DNA of 43,603 bases, taken from a virus. The notes beneath the pieces are model-generated. The model ran no database searches. It worked only from the letters and a program-made list of their open reading frames with translations, and was not told where the DNA came from. Position numbers and translations under genes: made by a program. Positions within the stretch are counted from its first letter, which is position 1. Every line of letters begins with the position of its first letter. Where the stretch lies: positions 1 to 43,603 of the IMG/VR virus record IMGVR_UViG_3300025300_000024. One strand, 5' to 3'. Below are positions 15,301-23,879 of this stretch, piece by piece.

Positions 15301-17005
15301 GAGGTTCTAAATCCCCCGCAAATCGGCCAGCAGGCACGAAGGCCTCGTCTTGTACCTTCAATCTAGTCTCAGGTTTTCCTGATGGCTTCTTCTGGAATAC
15401 GAGATAATTAGTATCCTGGGCTGTTGTACCCATGATACCTCTTCCAGGAAGAGCTTGGATAGATTCTTCATCTACAACGTACAGATCATACTTCCTAGCA
15501 TGGTCTATTGATTTACCTCTAGCATCAAATATGGTTCTTCGATCCGTACCCTTAATACGAGGGCCAATTTCCGGACGTGAATTCTGGATTTTATATAATA
15601 ACTTCCCGCCTGGCTTAAGCATCCTAGACGCTTCACTCATTACGGCCTCATACATCTTAGATGCCTCATCCCTAGATGTAAACCATCCATACCTTAGAGC
15701 TTCTTTAGGTAAACTCTTCGTACCTTTACTTTTTATTATAAATGGCGGGTCAGCGACCACGAGATTCTTCGAAGAATTAGAAATTGGATAACCCTTCAAC
15801 GCATCAGCATACTGTACCCCTGGTAGTAACCCATGTTCAGTATCTCCGGCATCAAATTTAATCTTAGCGTCTTTCCCAAGAGTTTTAGATAACGTTCCTT
15901 TACCATAAGTTAAATCAACCTCAGGAGTGAAGTCATCTGGGAGAGACCGTTTGGCCTGCAAGTTAATCACGGCCTCTTTTTGCGTCAAAGCATAATTAGC
16001 CCTCGGAGGCATCAGCCCCTGTGTCTCTCGAGACACCGCTGTGGGTGTAAACGGTTGCGCTCCCCGAAGAATGGCTTGATCTGGGGCACCGAGTTCAGCC
16101 CCTAATTCTGGCAGATATATATCTCTCGGACCTGCGGGGCTAGGAGCTCGTGGAGGTCTCGGCGTAACTGGTCCCGGTCTTGGTGGAAGTAGTGTTGGGC
16201 CTCCTTCCGGTAGAAGTGGTGCCCGTGGTGGCTGTGATGGAGGAAGTAATCTTGGGTCAGTATGGAATAATTCAGGGTCAAATCCACCCGGGCCAGGACG
16301 ACGTCCAGGTATATTCCCGACTGTAAAGTCTGGTCTAGGCTGTTGTCCTGGTATTAGTAGCTTCTGAGGCTGAGGTTGGTCTAATAACCTCTGAGGCGGT
16401 ATCCCCGCTCCCGCCCCAGTATAATGGACTTCCGGACGAGGCGGAGAAGGCGGCCAACCGTGAGGAGAATCTGGAGTTTTGATGCTGGGTCCTGCTGGTT
16501 GGCGTACTAAAGACGTTCCAGGAGCTTGTGGAACATAGCTTTCAGCGTCTGGGGCTTTCGGAACATATCCTATATCAGCATCTTTAGCCCCGCCCTTTTT
16601 AAGACGACGTGGGAAAAGCTTCTGGACACCTTTAGTAATAAGACCCGCGGCCGTGGCTTCCAAAGCTGCTCGGGTAGCTATATCCCTAGCATCTCCACCT
16701 GCGATAGCTGATGCGCCACCGCCGACTATCCCTCCAGCTATTGCAGCGCTCATAGGACCAAACGGGACTCCGGCAAATTTGAGTAAAGCCTCGGTTACAG
16801 CATACGGAACAACGTGTCCCGCAAAGCTCCCTGCAGTACCAGAAATACCGCTTGGTCTACGTTCTCCGAATTCGAAGGCGTCTAAGAACATACCTTCGCC
16901 AAAACCGCGCATAAAAGATTCAGTCGGAGTTAGAGGGTGGCCTTCAACAGTCCTTACTGGGGCGTAACCTGTCATGTCTAATTGGTCAAGCATAGAATCA
17001 GTCAT
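12326..17005 (-). CDS. Giant multidomain virion (polyvalent) protein with methyltransferase domain
   Basis: This 1559-aa protein is the largest product. Residues 1-110 are Gly/Ala-rich and hydrophobic, possibly membrane-active. About 110-330 is Pro-rich linker. About 350-545 is a SAM-methyltransferase-like domain with Asp364-Leu-Thr-Tyr-Gly-Lys-Gly370 (motif I), Asp419-Pro-Pro-Phe422 (catalytic motif) and a downstream Leu-Lys-Pro-Gly-Gly-Lys strand. Several unassigned domains follow (570-860). Residues 870-1559 are a long helical region like podovirus internal or ejected proteins. The mix resembles the 'polyvalent proteins' of phages and conjugative elements. It lies after two other internal-protein candidates, so it probably enters the host with the DNA. 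Ejection is inferred from position and architecture. Confidence 0.78.
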   Translation of the reverse strand: MTDSMLDQLDMTGYAPVRTVEGHPLTPTESFMRGFGEGMFLDAFEFGERRPSGISGTAGSFAGHVVPYAVTEALLKFAGVPFGPMSAAIAGGIVGGGASAIAGGDARDIATRAALEATAAGLITKGVQKLFPRRLKKGGAKDADIGYVPKAPDAESYVPQAPGTSLVRQPAGPSIKTPDSPHGWPPSPPRPEVHYTGAGAGIPPQRLLDQPQPQKLLIPGQQPRPDFTVGNIPGRRPGPGGFDPELFHTDPRLLPPSQPPRAPLLPEGGPTLLPPRPGPVTPRPPRAPSPAGPRDIYLPELGAELGAPDQAILRGAQPFTPTAVSRETQGLMPPRANYALTQKEAVINLQAKRSLPDDFTPEVDLTYGKGTLSKTLGKDAKIKFDAGDTEHGLLPGVQYADALKGYPISNSSKNLVVADPPFIIKSKGTKSLPKEALRYGWFTSRDEASKMYEAVMSEASRMLKPGGKLLYKIQNSRPEIGPRIKGTDRRTIFDARGKSIDHARKYDLYVVDEESIQALPGRGIMGTTAQDTNYLVFQKKPSGKPETRLKVQDEAFVPAGRFAGDLEPHPIVAELVRNPTRNTALDISKKSGRLEGLILDNGEVIVSDLLSVGRIATKLEELSPGLKAKAFVLSAQKNRFVRAPSTPFREVDIPFATKTDLRKNPITRDLLRRSSAKSKVPEAHPSTQQGEAAYTRDALGRFTTSAKRLDKPEVFPNVQQVRVGPPAETDNIAIFINKSDAKKYKSYVFTSEEIEATLARSAGDITARPRGPFRPEEILEMSIPEAEAAIAGSNGVRPSIIIMKAKPRDLAKAGIKPNDKGFKIICGSNCTEGNVIGNEYQIFGFRSKKGFNLAMASSSRLMGIFSQFAPRMSAYGPEVGARVIEPLWIGVRRMESSMSKYAKMVNDSIGDPKLWGILRDYKVKPTLKNGQKITEILKRLDKKGNWSGDATPADVAGFMRTPELVKVAKTFRNAYDKAGREFGIPPEKFIDEYVPRIKKAYKDTATTVGKVHDLNEQEIARIAKLGREHSRIINVKTKKGHTEEQVIFDKFLRESESEATLDIIRDIRLSAKDRFLQDLEGQKFSAEDMKFFAEFDRTGDMLNVEDNAFKAFQIYVRAGAMKRHVGDTVEKLAPITDKAFANDPLAKDSFQGLINHIRGIPTKTEIMLNRSLDRLTDFLGVPGLAGDRPSRVVASVIMDFAYMGALGLPRILAPLKNLTQLNLTAGEIGAKHTLMGIREAAQKGKAAVTKELEVAEILTTGFDRIVTDDLFMGTFRQGLNDVQKKLLYVFTATDRWNRAITYYGARSKFKELASQFSKEELLAGNIALRGRTKIFGGSKIPEGIRPQIKEALDEGAIDFASELYARHIVGETQYLYGSANTPEFFSNAGPVGRMLGVFSTWPLNYGKLWSRWIRESRGDAIMKHIAASAMLVEGGAAFNTDLSNWFLFGAMPTGPTPIIQTLGRGAETAVLGGQLGFKNMFVGEDPMLSRKFAQAGGQLVDNLTMFVPGGIAATNLYSASKGEKSWHQAITGLQPLPDVKQAQWARKARRIKRERRRDR
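16022..16035. promoter_or_regulatory. 14-bp palindrome TGTCTC-TC-GAGACA inside the giant virion gene
   Basis: A perfect-armed member of the dispersed GTCTC-NN-GAGAC family. It lies within coding sequence for the Pro-rich linker just before the methyltransferase domain of the 1559-aa protein. No promoter or start codon is obvious at this point, so any role would be as a binding site, not as a translational hairpin. Confidence 0.4.
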
Positions 17006-17008
17006 AGT

Positions 17009-19012
17009 CTAATTATTCCTCTTGTACCTCTCCCTACGCCGGTTTATTTCTTCTTGACGCTCTTTTTTCAGCCGAGCTTGCCTTTCCTCTTTAGTCTCTC
17101 TAGCAGGAGATTGTCGTATTATAGCTGGCGACTTAACTGTACGCCCTTTTATAAACTTGCGGAAACTAGGATCACCGGCCTCTATTTGCGCTCTCTCTAG
17201 CACCTGCCGTAAGGCTTTTTGTTTTTTCGGAAGTCTCTCAAAAGTATGCGTCCCTATCCGTCCTTTAACATCGAGGAGGGACTTGGTAGCCTTGGATACT
17301 TTCGTTACTATGTTCTTACCTATAGCCGCCATTTTAGTTGAAATACCCTTCCCAGTACGCTCGCCTTTAATAAGAGGTTTCCAGTCTAAGGTTTTATTCT
17401 TATAAGCCTTAAGAAATCTGTCTTTGATATGAGGCGACTTATGATAGACATCTTGTATAACTATATCAAACCCTAGTTCGAGCTTATCGTCTTTCAGTTT
17501 ATGAACAGCCGCTTTAGGCCGACCGTAGCCTATCGCTTTTAGTACTACCCTTTCTTTCAGCAATCTTCCTCCTTTTTCACTTATCATACCATACCCAACT
17601 ATACTTTTAGGAACACTAAGCCTTAACTCTACTTGAGCCGGAGCTTCGAGAGGTTGAGGTTGTAGTTGTCGTAGCCTTTTTGTCTGTGCATTAATCGCGG
17701 TGGCGGTTCTCTGAAGATACGCGTACCTCTGTTTACGGGCTGGGGCCTCGTCAGGATGTTGTTTCCATGTTCGTTGCAATTTTTCTGCATCTGTTCGTAT
17801 TTTTCTTCTGGTATTCCTAACAGCCCTTGCTTCTTGAGATATTTTTAATCGATGTGCTACTGTTTTTCGTTCATCCTCTCGTAGCTCCCTTATTTCTTTC
17901 CTAATAGCTTTACGTCTGGTCGTTTGTTCCTTAGCAGTGAGTGGAGGCCGAAAGAATCTCAGTTCGCTTGTAGGGGACTTAAGATTGACTGCATCCACAC
18001 CAAACTCTTCCTGTTTCCCCCGCCGTAACTGAGAAGATATACCTGGACTTCTGCGTTCTGCCCGCTTAATAACATCTTTGGAAATCGGCAGGGGTTCACC
18101 TGTTATAAGGTTTACACCAGGATAGTTAGCCTGGAGATACGCCATAGCCTGTTGCTGCGCTTGCCATTTTTGGTTCTCCTTCTGCGCTTCTCTTGCTCTT
18201 CGAGTCGCAAGTTGTTGCGCATCCGGCTGGCCAGGAAAGTATTTTACACCGGCAGAAGATCTGATACGTATTAACGTGTTCAACGCTTTTGGCCAAAGCA
18301 TCTGTACCTGAGCTATTTTCGAGTCGGAATACGGTTGACCCTTTGGCGGAAGCCGTCTCAATATCTTATGGGCATTCGCCATCCGTATCAATTCGTTAGC
18401 CCTTCTGTCTCGGAGAGTCTTTTCCCTGTTGCGCTCAAGCCTTTTCTGCTCTAGTATGAAACGTTTCCTATCTAGTTCCAGCTTGGCTTCGGCGCGGGTA
18501 TTTGCTTCTTCTGCGCGTTCTCTTTGTGCTTGTATCTCGGCTTGCGCTGCATTCATGGGTCCGGGGTAATAGTGGGTACTCATCTCAGGTGGAATATCTG
18601 GTCCGCCCGCTGGATATTTTTGATCTACAACAATGCCGCTACGAAGAGTATCTAGTAGACCTTGTGGAGCCTTTTGAGTGCCCGTAAGCGATCTTACAAG
18701 ATCTAGCGTAGTTGGAGAATATGATTGCCCAGGTTGGGGTCGATTTGATTGTAGCAATTGCTGGGCTTTTATTCTATTTGCAAGTCTTGCTGCTCTTTCG
18801 TTCCGCTTAATCTCAGCTTCTCGTAGCGTTAGTCTTTGCTCTTCCCGTTTAGACCGTGCCTCATCTCGTCTATCTTGGGCTTCCCGAAGCTCCGCATCAC
18901 GCTCCGCGATAGTCATCCGACGTTGACGAAGAGCCTCGGCCTTTTTTTCTATATCTAATTCCTGTTGGCCCTTTGCCCAGCCAGATAGGCCAGCTATAAT
19001 TCCAGCTACCAT
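17009..19012 (-). CDS. Coiled-coil internal virion protein, 667 aa
   Basis: The protein begins with a short hydrophobic segment (residues 3-12). A long, extremely Arg/Glu/Gln-rich coiled-coil stretch follows (about 17-95 and 155-215). The rest is basic and helical with a Lys/Arg-rich C-terminal 40 residues. Low aromatic content and charged heptads match podovirus internal core or ejection proteins. It sits between a smaller internal-protein candidate and the 1559-aa protein, with 3-9 base gaps, as in ejection-protein operons. AGGAG lies 8 bases before the ATG. No enzymatic motif is visible. Confidence 0.7.
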   Translation of the reverse strand: MVAGIIAGLSGWAKGQQELDIEKKAEALRQRRMTIAERDAELREAQDRRDEARSKREEQRLTLREAEIKRNERAARLANRIKAQQLLQSNRPQPGQSYSPTTLDLVRSLTGTQKAPQGLLDTLRSGIVVDQKYPAGGPDIPPEMSTHYYPGPMNAAQAEIQAQRERAEEANTRAEAKLELDRKRFILEQKRLERNREKTLRDRRANELIRMANAHKILRRLPPKGQPYSDSKIAQVQMLWPKALNTLIRIRSSAGVKYFPGQPDAQQLATRRAREAQKENQKWQAQQQAMAYLQANYPGVNLITGEPLPISKDVIKRAERRSPGISSQLRRGKQEEFGVDAVNLKSPTSELRFFRPPLTAKEQTTRRKAIRKEIRELREDERKTVAHRLKISQEARAVRNTRRKIRTDAEKLQRTWKQHPDEAPARKQRYAYLQRTATAINAQTKRLRQLQPQPLEAPAQVELRLSVPKSIVGYGMISEKGGRLLKERVVLKAIGYGRPKAAVHKLKDDKLELGFDIVIQDVYHKSPHIKDRFLKAYKNKTLDWKPLIKGERTGKGISTKMAAIGKNIVTKVSKATKSLLDVKGRIGTHTFERLPKKQKALRQVLERAQIEAGDPSFRKFIKGRTVKSPAIIRQSPARETKEERQARLKKERQEEINRRRERYKRNN

Positions 19013-19021
19013 TTTGTTCTC

Positions 19022-20056
19022 CTAGAAATACTGATTATACGGATCTTGCTCGGTGTGGGGGGTTATACCGACGCCGCCACCTCCAAACAGGTTTTCGTAG
19101 TCAACCTTAGCCAGAGGAGCGGCCATATCCATAGCCGTCTTAAGTTGTTGTAGTCTATTCGGTGCGGCGGCTCCTAAATATCCAGCCGTGGGCGCAACAC
19201 CGACTTTATGTTCAAAAGTCTCTCCCGGGAGTTCCGCCAACAGAGCCGCTCGTCTTTCATCTCCACCTATACCCTTCATAAAGACTTCTAGATTTGCCAT
19301 GCGCTCTTTGTCGGCAGCAGTTAATCCGGCTTGAGTTATATTTCTCTGGGTAGCACCCGTCTGCGCTAGCTGATCGAAAGCACTACTTCCTACACTTCCT
19401 GGAAGACCCAGCTTTCCAAAGGCAGCCTCTCGCTCTTGCATTTGGGGAATTATCAAACCCATCTGCGCCGCTCGTACAGCCTCATCGCGCATTTGGTCAA
19501 TTCTAGTCTGCTCTCGTGCTCGGGCCTGGTGCTCCAGAGGTCCATATCTTTGTCCTGCACTAGAAGCCCTCATAGCCCGATCTCTATCAGCCTTTGCTTC
19601 TGCGTCTGCGTAGGGCCTTCTAATACCTCGCATAAATTCGTCGAAGCCCGGGACAGCAGAAGGGTCAGGAATTCCTCCGGCTCCGCCTAAAATATTACTA
19701 AGATAATTCTGACCTAATTGTTGTGTCTGTTGAGCCTGTGCGAATTGCCCTGGAGCTAGGTCAAAAGCGCGCTGTTGTAGCTCCGATGGACCAGCCGCTT
19801 GAACCGATACAGCCGTTCCTGCTCTACCTGCATCCGCTATATCTTTCCAATCTCGCTCGCTTCCCGCAACAGCTCTTTGGAACATAGGGTCTTGATCTGC
19901 TATCTTACCAGGCGTTCTTTTTGTAGTCGTACGTAAATCGGTATGACCACTCGGCGATCGTGCCCCTTTTCCTCTTCCACCGCCACCGCCAAATCTATTT
20001 AGAGCGTAAGTTGCTCCAGCACTGATAATCGGTGCAGCTAAAGCTGTCCATGCCAT
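19022..20056 (-). CDS. Internal virion protein candidate, 344 aa
   Basis: An Ala-rich hydrophobic N-terminus (residues 1-22) is followed by a Gly/Arg-rich linker (23-45) and an Ala/Gln-rich, mostly helical body. This composition, with the neighbouring larger coiled-coil proteins, fits the first of three ejected internal proteins in short-tailed phages, which help the genome cross the envelope. The start overlaps the preceding stop as TAATG. I see no catalytic motif. The function is inferred from order and composition only. Confidence 0.65.
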   Translation of the reverse strand: MAWTALAAPIISAGATYALNRFGGGGGRGKGARSPSGHTDLRTTTKRTPGKIADQDPMFQRAVAGSERDWKDIADAGRAGTAVSVQAAGPSELQQRAFDLAPGQFAQAQQTQQLGQNYLSNILGGAGGIPDPSAVPGFDEFMRGIRRPYADAEAKADRDRAMRASSAGQRYGPLEHQARAREQTRIDQMRDEAVRAAQMGLIIPQMQEREAAFGKLGLPGSVGSSAFDQLAQTGATQRNITQAGLTAADKERMANLEVFMKGIGGDERRAALLAELPGETFEHKVGVAPTAGYLGAAAPNRLQQLKTAMDMAAPLAKVDYENLFGGGGVGITPHTEQDPYNQYF

Positions 20057-20484
20057 TATCCTGGCACCTCCATAAATCCTCGAACGCTAAAATAGAAAGC
20101 TGTATCAACAGCGCTACCTGAGGAATTCCAAAATTTAATCTTAAAACTCGTTGTACTCACAGTATGTACCGTCCATCGAATCTCGCTTGAGTTAATAGCC
20201 TGTACAGTCGGAATTACGGCCGTTCCATAATCCTTATATGAAACTGTATAATTTCCTGTACTATCCTTTACGACAGAAAATTGATTACCTGTTGTAATAG
20301 CCGCTGCGCTAGTAACATGGCCTTCAAAACCTACCCGCGATTGTAGTCGATTAATCGAATTCGCGAAAAGCGTAAGCGTTCTTGTTAACGCTAGAGCTAT
20401 ATTTTGCCCCCACGCGAATAACCCTCGAGGCTCCCGAAAAGGCGGGTCAACGATATACTCTTCATCTACTAGCTGTCTGGCCAC
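20056..20484 (-). CDS. Virion-associated hypothetical protein, 142 aa
   Basis: Residues 1-50 contain a conserved-looking Asp-Pro-Pro-Phe-Arg-Glu-Pro turn and then an amphipathic helix. Residues 55-142 are beta-rich with many Ser/Thr, like a small tail-tip or fibre domain. The start is GTG at 20484, with GAGGTG upstream, and it overlaps the Zn-ribbon gene by 23 bases. It lies between the nozzle and internal-protein genes, so it is probably a minor tail component. Confidence 0.62.
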   Translation of the reverse strand: MARQLVDEEYIVDPPFREPRGLFAWGQNIALALTRTLTLFANSINRLQSRVGFEGHVTSAAAITTGNQFSVVKDSTGNYTVSYKDYGTAVIPTVQAINSSEIRWTVHTVSTTSFKIKFWNSSGSAVDTAFYFSVRGFMEVPG

Positions 20485-20605
20485 AGGCAGAACACCTCGT
20501 CGAAGGGCCTATATACTTATATTCCTTACCGCAAGTTTGACACTGTACAAAGGCCGGGATCTTATCTAAAGCTTCACTTATTTCAGCTATCTTAGTGGCT
20601 GTCAT
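20462..20605 (-). CDS. Small Zn-ribbon protein, 47 aa
   Basis: The product is a short helix followed by a Cys-x2-Cys ... Cys-x2-Cys zinc ribbon in the last 25 residues. The ATG at 20605 overlaps the nozzle gene's stop as ATGA, which favours this start over an upstream one inside that gene. Small Zn-ribbon proteins are frequent in phage operons. No specific role can be read from the sequence. Confidence 0.65.
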   Translation of the reverse strand: MTATKIAEISEALDKIPAFVQCQTCGKEYKYIGPSTRCSACGQTASR

Positions 20606-22215
20606 ACATCTCCCGCCGGATCGTACTGAGCTTCCATTCTCGTCAAAGACCATCTACTATTAGCTCCTTCTGTCCGAATACGCAAGGCTAAAAATCTACC
20701 GTTCTCTAAAATTCCCTTAGCTATTTCCGACGTATCTTGGGTGTTGAATGTTAGCTTCTTAGAGTCTACAAAGGAGACTGTTTCTACAGGGGCTAATAGT
20801 CCCTGATAGTAAACGTCTACATCAATAGAACCCAAATCGCGTCTAAACCATAGTCTAAGTTCGCTCCAGATCGCGACATCGCCATCCTCCCAAGGGATGA
20901 ATATAAAGTCGAAATAGCCATCTATATTAGCCGCCAGCCCATCTTGGTCGCTGCCTCCAATATAGTATATATTCCCTCCAGGCCTAGAGAACAAATTAAG
21001 AGGAAAGTTAGCGGCAAAACTAATAGAGTCCGACGGCGTCACATCAGCGTCACTTAAAGTCGTAATCTCGTCTGAGAGTCTAGCACTAACCTGTTTATAA
21101 TATCCGACAGCTTGAGCGTCTATAGTATGATACGAGAAAGCGTCATCGTCTATATTATAAACTATCGCCTTATCATTCTTATTATTCGACGATGTCGTAG
21201 ACGTGAAGTACCACCAAATCTCCTGTGTTTCTTCTATAAAATGAGCTACGATATTCGCATAATAGGACGGGTCAAGGCGAGCAGATGCGAAAGCCTTTAT
21301 ACTATGATCCTTATTGCCTAAAGGTTTAAGTCTAACTCCATCAAAAGAATAGAAATTATCGATAGCCCAAAAGAGAGCTTGATCGCCTAAGTTAACTACA
21401 GCATTAGCTGATAATGGGCCAATACCATCAACAACAATACGTCTCGAAAATACGAAGTCGCCACCAACCTTCTGGATATTATATATAGCTCTTTCTTTAA
21501 ACGTAAAGAAGAAAGGCCCAAGACGTACGAACAACAAACACCACGATGAATCGTCACCTAACGTAAGACGCCCAGAAGATTTATCCGAAGCTATAGCAAA
21601 GTCTGTAGCATTACCATTATCCGACCACGCGACACCCTGAGGATTAGCGGTCCCACCTTCGACATAATCACATAAGAATAAATGGTCCTCAAAAGAGGCT
21701 AGATTAGCTCCCTTCGGATCAGTTACTCGAAGGGTCATACTGCTAGCCGAACCGTCCCAGTTGTATAACCCAATCCCGTAATTCGTTAGATAGAACAGAC
21801 CATCGGCGGCAAACTCCGATTTCCACTTTCTATTTGAACTACCCGACAGTCCACTATTTAGATCAGTCTTATCTAGAGTCGTAGGGTTGTACTTTGAAAT
21901 CTTCGTATTAGTACATATGACTAATTGGTCTGTACCGTCTCGAAGGAAGTACTGGTCTATTAGCTCTATATCTTCCGTGAAGTCATCAAGAAATTCAGTA
22001 TCTCCTTCACGCTTATCTATATATCCTCGTCGGAACAAAACATTCTGAGTCGAATAACACCAACCTGGGACGCTAAGTCGAGCCTTCTGGTTACCGACAC
22101 CAGGTACAGTATCAACGAACTTATCGTTATCCGGACTCCATCCGAGGAATTTCCCCACCCTCAATCGGCCTAGATTGTTCGTCATCGCCGGAGGGAAAGG
22201 TTCTAGGACTGGCAT
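20602..22215 (-). CDS. Tail nozzle/hub-like protein (beta-propeller), 537 aa
   Basis: The protein has an N-terminal segment (Asn-Val-Leu-Phe-Arg-Arg-Gly-Tyr-Ile near residues 58-66), followed by repeated beta-strand units. A motif Trp-Ser-Asp-Asn-Gly-Asn-Ala-Thr-Asp-Phe near 197-206 is typical of podovirus nozzle proteins (T7 gp12, P22 gp10 class). The nozzle is the distal tail tube below the adaptor and acts as channel and fibre attachment point. AAGGAG lies 6 bases before the ATG at 22215. The gene overlaps the upstream 125-aa gene by 89 bases. Confidence 0.78.
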   Translation of the reverse strand: MPVLEPFPPAMTNNLGRLRVGKFLGWSPDNDKFVDTVPGVGNQKARLSVPGWCYSTQNVLFRRGYIDKREGDTEFLDDFTEDIELIDQYFLRDGTDQLVICTNTKISKYNPTTLDKTDLNSGLSGSSNRKWKSEFAADGLFYLTNYGIGLYNWDGSASSMTLRVTDPKGANLASFEDHLFLCDYVEGGTANPQGVAWSDNGNATDFAIASDKSSGRLTLGDDSSWCLLFVRLGPFFFTFKERAIYNIQKVGGDFVFSRRIVVDGIGPLSANAVVNLGDQALFWAIDNFYSFDGVRLKPLGNKDHSIKAFASARLDPSYYANIVAHFIEETQEIWWYFTSTTSSNNKNDKAIVYNIDDDAFSYHTIDAQAVGYYKQVSARLSDEITTLSDADVTPSDSISFAANFPLNLFSRPGGNIYYIGGSDQDGLAANIDGYFDFIFIPWEDGDVAIWSELRLWFRRDLGSIDVDVYYQGLLAPVETVSFVDSKKLTFNTQDTSEIAKGILENGRFLALRIRTEGANSRWSLTRMEAQYDPAGDV

Positions 22216-22504
22216 CTAGTACTCCTTTATTACGGATATTGTTCAGTAAACCAACTTGAACATTTAGCCTTTCATAGATATCCAAGTTATTCTTAAAAAT
22301 ATGGTTAATCGCGCAGTTTCTAAATTCTTTCACCTTCTGTTTAGAGTCATCAAACATCGCCTGCGCTTGCCAGAGAACACATACATATTGCTTTATGCCT
22401 TCTTTGTGTTGTTCAAGAGTAACCGGATGTCCTTCGTCACATATAATCGTCTTATCCGGTGTAGAGATAAGAGGGCATACGGCTGGTCTAATAGCATCAT
22501 TCAT
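22127..22504 (-). CDS. Hypothetical protein, 125 aa
   Basis: The sequence has several Cys (near residues 9, 22, 41, 63), a helical middle and a polar C-terminal tail. I do not recognise the family. The ATG overlaps the collar-fibre stop as ATGA, and the last 89 bases overlap the nozzle gene. It is probably a small tail-associated or chaperone protein, given its position between two tail genes. Confidence 0.6.
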   Translation of the reverse strand: MNDAIRPAVCPLISTPDKTIICDEGHPVTLEQHKEGIKQYVCVLWQAQAMFDDSKQKVKEFRNCAINHIFKNNLDIYERLNVQVGLLNNIRNKGVLDASPRTFPSGDDEQSRPIEGGEIPRMESG

Positions 22505-23241
22505 GCCACGGTAGTGTCCTTAGATATAACAAGGACTTTAACATATGCAGGTCGCCAAGTACCTGCAGAGGTTAGAGTATTAGCACTCGCATTACCAGAC
22601 GCTACGGCATTTCCTGAAAAGGTATGGGTATGAGCTGCACCTGCGGCCGTAGTGCCTGATACGCTATGAGTATGATTGACTTCTGCCGCTGTTGCGGGAG
22701 TACCGCCTTCAAGTGTAACTTGCGCACTAGGAGTACCGGAAGTTACCGAGAAAGAATGCGTATGTGAACTTTCATTCGCATTCGATCCAGTTGCTGTTGT
22801 GGTGTGAGTATGAGCATCTACGGTTAGACCACTCACTGTCCACGATCCGGACGTATCCCCGCCCTCACTCTGAGTATCCTCAGCTATCATTACCTTATCA
22901 TCGAACCCTGTAACGAGAGTCCACCCGTTAGGAATCGTCGCCTGGACAATCGATATCCTTGTACCGTACTCAAGGTCGCCACCTAGTGTCCAGTTCGATC
23001 CATCCTTACCGATAAAGAGTAGACCTTCATCAGTAGATAGATAGAAATCTCCTACCTGTATAGTCGGGACAGCTGAACTGTTTCCAGTAGGTATCTTATG
23101 TCTACCATCTGACAAGTCATGCTGTACTTCAACAGTATTCTTCGTCGCAGAACGCATAGCGCGTTGAGCATCATTAAGGCTCGCTACAGTCGAAGAACCT
23201 TCTGTGGGTACAGTTATGTCGATACTATCAAGGAAAGCCAC
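22501..23241 (-). CDS. Tail collar/needle-like fibre with His-x-His repeats, 246 aa
   Basis: The N-terminus (residues 1-50) resembles a virion attachment domain. A middle segment includes Ile-Pro-Asn-Gly-Trp, as in phage tail-collar domains. The C-terminal half has four His-Thr-His or Thr-His-Ser units in a Ser/Thr/Ala-rich beta region. In trimeric phage fibres such as T4 gp12, His-x-His motifs bind metal ions along the axis, so this is probably the distal receptor-contacting fibre or needle. The start is GTG at 23241, with AGGAGG upstream. It lies immediately after the lysis genes. Confidence 0.76.
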   Translation of the reverse strand: MAFLDSIDITVPTEGSSTVASLNDAQRAMRSATKNTVEVQHDLSDGRHKIPTGNSSAVPTIQVGDFYLSTDEGLLFIGKDGSNWTLGGDLEYGTRISIVQATIPNGWTLVTGFDDKVMIAEDTQSEGGDTSGSWTVSGLTVDAHTHTTTATGSNANESSHTHSFSVTSGTPSAQVTLEGGTPATAAEVNHTHSVSGTTAAGAAHTHTFSGNAVASGNASANTLTSAGTWRPAYVKVLVISKDTTVA

Positions 23242-23253
23242 GTACTAATCCTC

Positions 23254-23415
23254 CTACTCCTTGTTAGGCATAGCGTAAACACCAGTACCTACAACACCAC
23301 CTACAACAAGTGACAAAACTTCAGGCGGTACAGGTATACCAAACCACGCTGGCGCATTCATAGCTACCATAGCTAAGGCACTTCCCAACCACGCTTTATC
23401 AATGCCTGAAAACAT
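23254..23415 (-). CDS. Holin-like membrane protein, 53 aa
   Basis: This ORF encodes a short N-terminal helix (Asp-Lys-Ala-Trp-Leu-Gly-Ser-Ala-Leu), a Pro-rich turn and a hydrophobic Val/Gly/Leu segment. It ends Val-Tyr-Ala-Met-Pro-Asn-Lys-Glu. The 'YA(V/M)PN' ending after a membrane helix is common in small phage holin-like proteins. It begins 3 bases after the endolysin stop, with GGAGG at the right spacing. Adjacent position to the endolysin and size support a holin: a membrane pore former that releases the endolysin. I see one clear and one weak membrane segment. Confidence 0.72.
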   Translation of the reverse strand: MFSGIDKAWLGSALAMVAMNAPAWFGIPVPPEVLSLVVGGVVGTGVYAMPNKE

Positions 23416-23417
23416 TC

Positions 23418-23879
23418 TTAATCCTCCTTCGAAGTCATATAGAAATACTCTTTCTTGTCCGTATACGGATCTTGATGTCTAGTCCATTGGAGAGGTCTGG
23501 GTCGTTTAGGGTCTCCTTCATGAGTATCAACATGGAATCCGCCCATTTTTAGTTCTTGGTATCTCCAATCAAAGTATATCCCAACACCTTTAAAGCCTGC
23601 TCTACGAATGACCTCATTAGCGGCTTTTAGACTCAAATCCAAGAACATGATATCGGCCGCTGGACAAGGTCTAAGATAGTGAGTGCTATTCTCAACGTGT
23701 CCTTCAGTATCAACACCGCGAGTTACAAAGATCTTACTACCTGAAAGTTTCCTGACCCATAGAAGTCGGTCTACTGTTTCCAAATCCATCTGTAATCCGT
23801 CTTCAATATCTTGCCGCCTAGAAAATTCACGCGGATTAAAGTATATATAATCTGGATCAGGCCATTCAGCAAAGTTCAT
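23418..23879 (-). CDS. Endolysin, peptidase M15 family
   Basis: This 153-aa protein has the zinc-peptidase motifs of M15 (VanY/L-Ala-D-Glu peptidase) enzymes: Ser65-Thr-His67-x8-Asp76 and a second metal region Phe-His116-Val-Asp118. It would cleave peptidoglycan stem peptides during lysis. The length is that of a minimal catalytic domain without a cell-wall-binding domain, as in Gram-negative phages. There is no signal peptide, so it would need a holin, and a holin candidate follows directly. The ATG overlaps the upstream gene's stop as ATGA. Confidence 0.85.
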   Translation of the reverse strand: MNFAEWPDPDYIYFNPREFSRRQDIEDGLQMDLETVDRLLWVRKLSGSKIFVTRGVDTEGHVENSTHYLRPCPAADIMFLDLSLKAANEVIRRAGFKGVGIYFDWRYQELKMGGFHVDTHEGDPKRPRPLQWTRHQDPYTDKKEYFYMTSKED

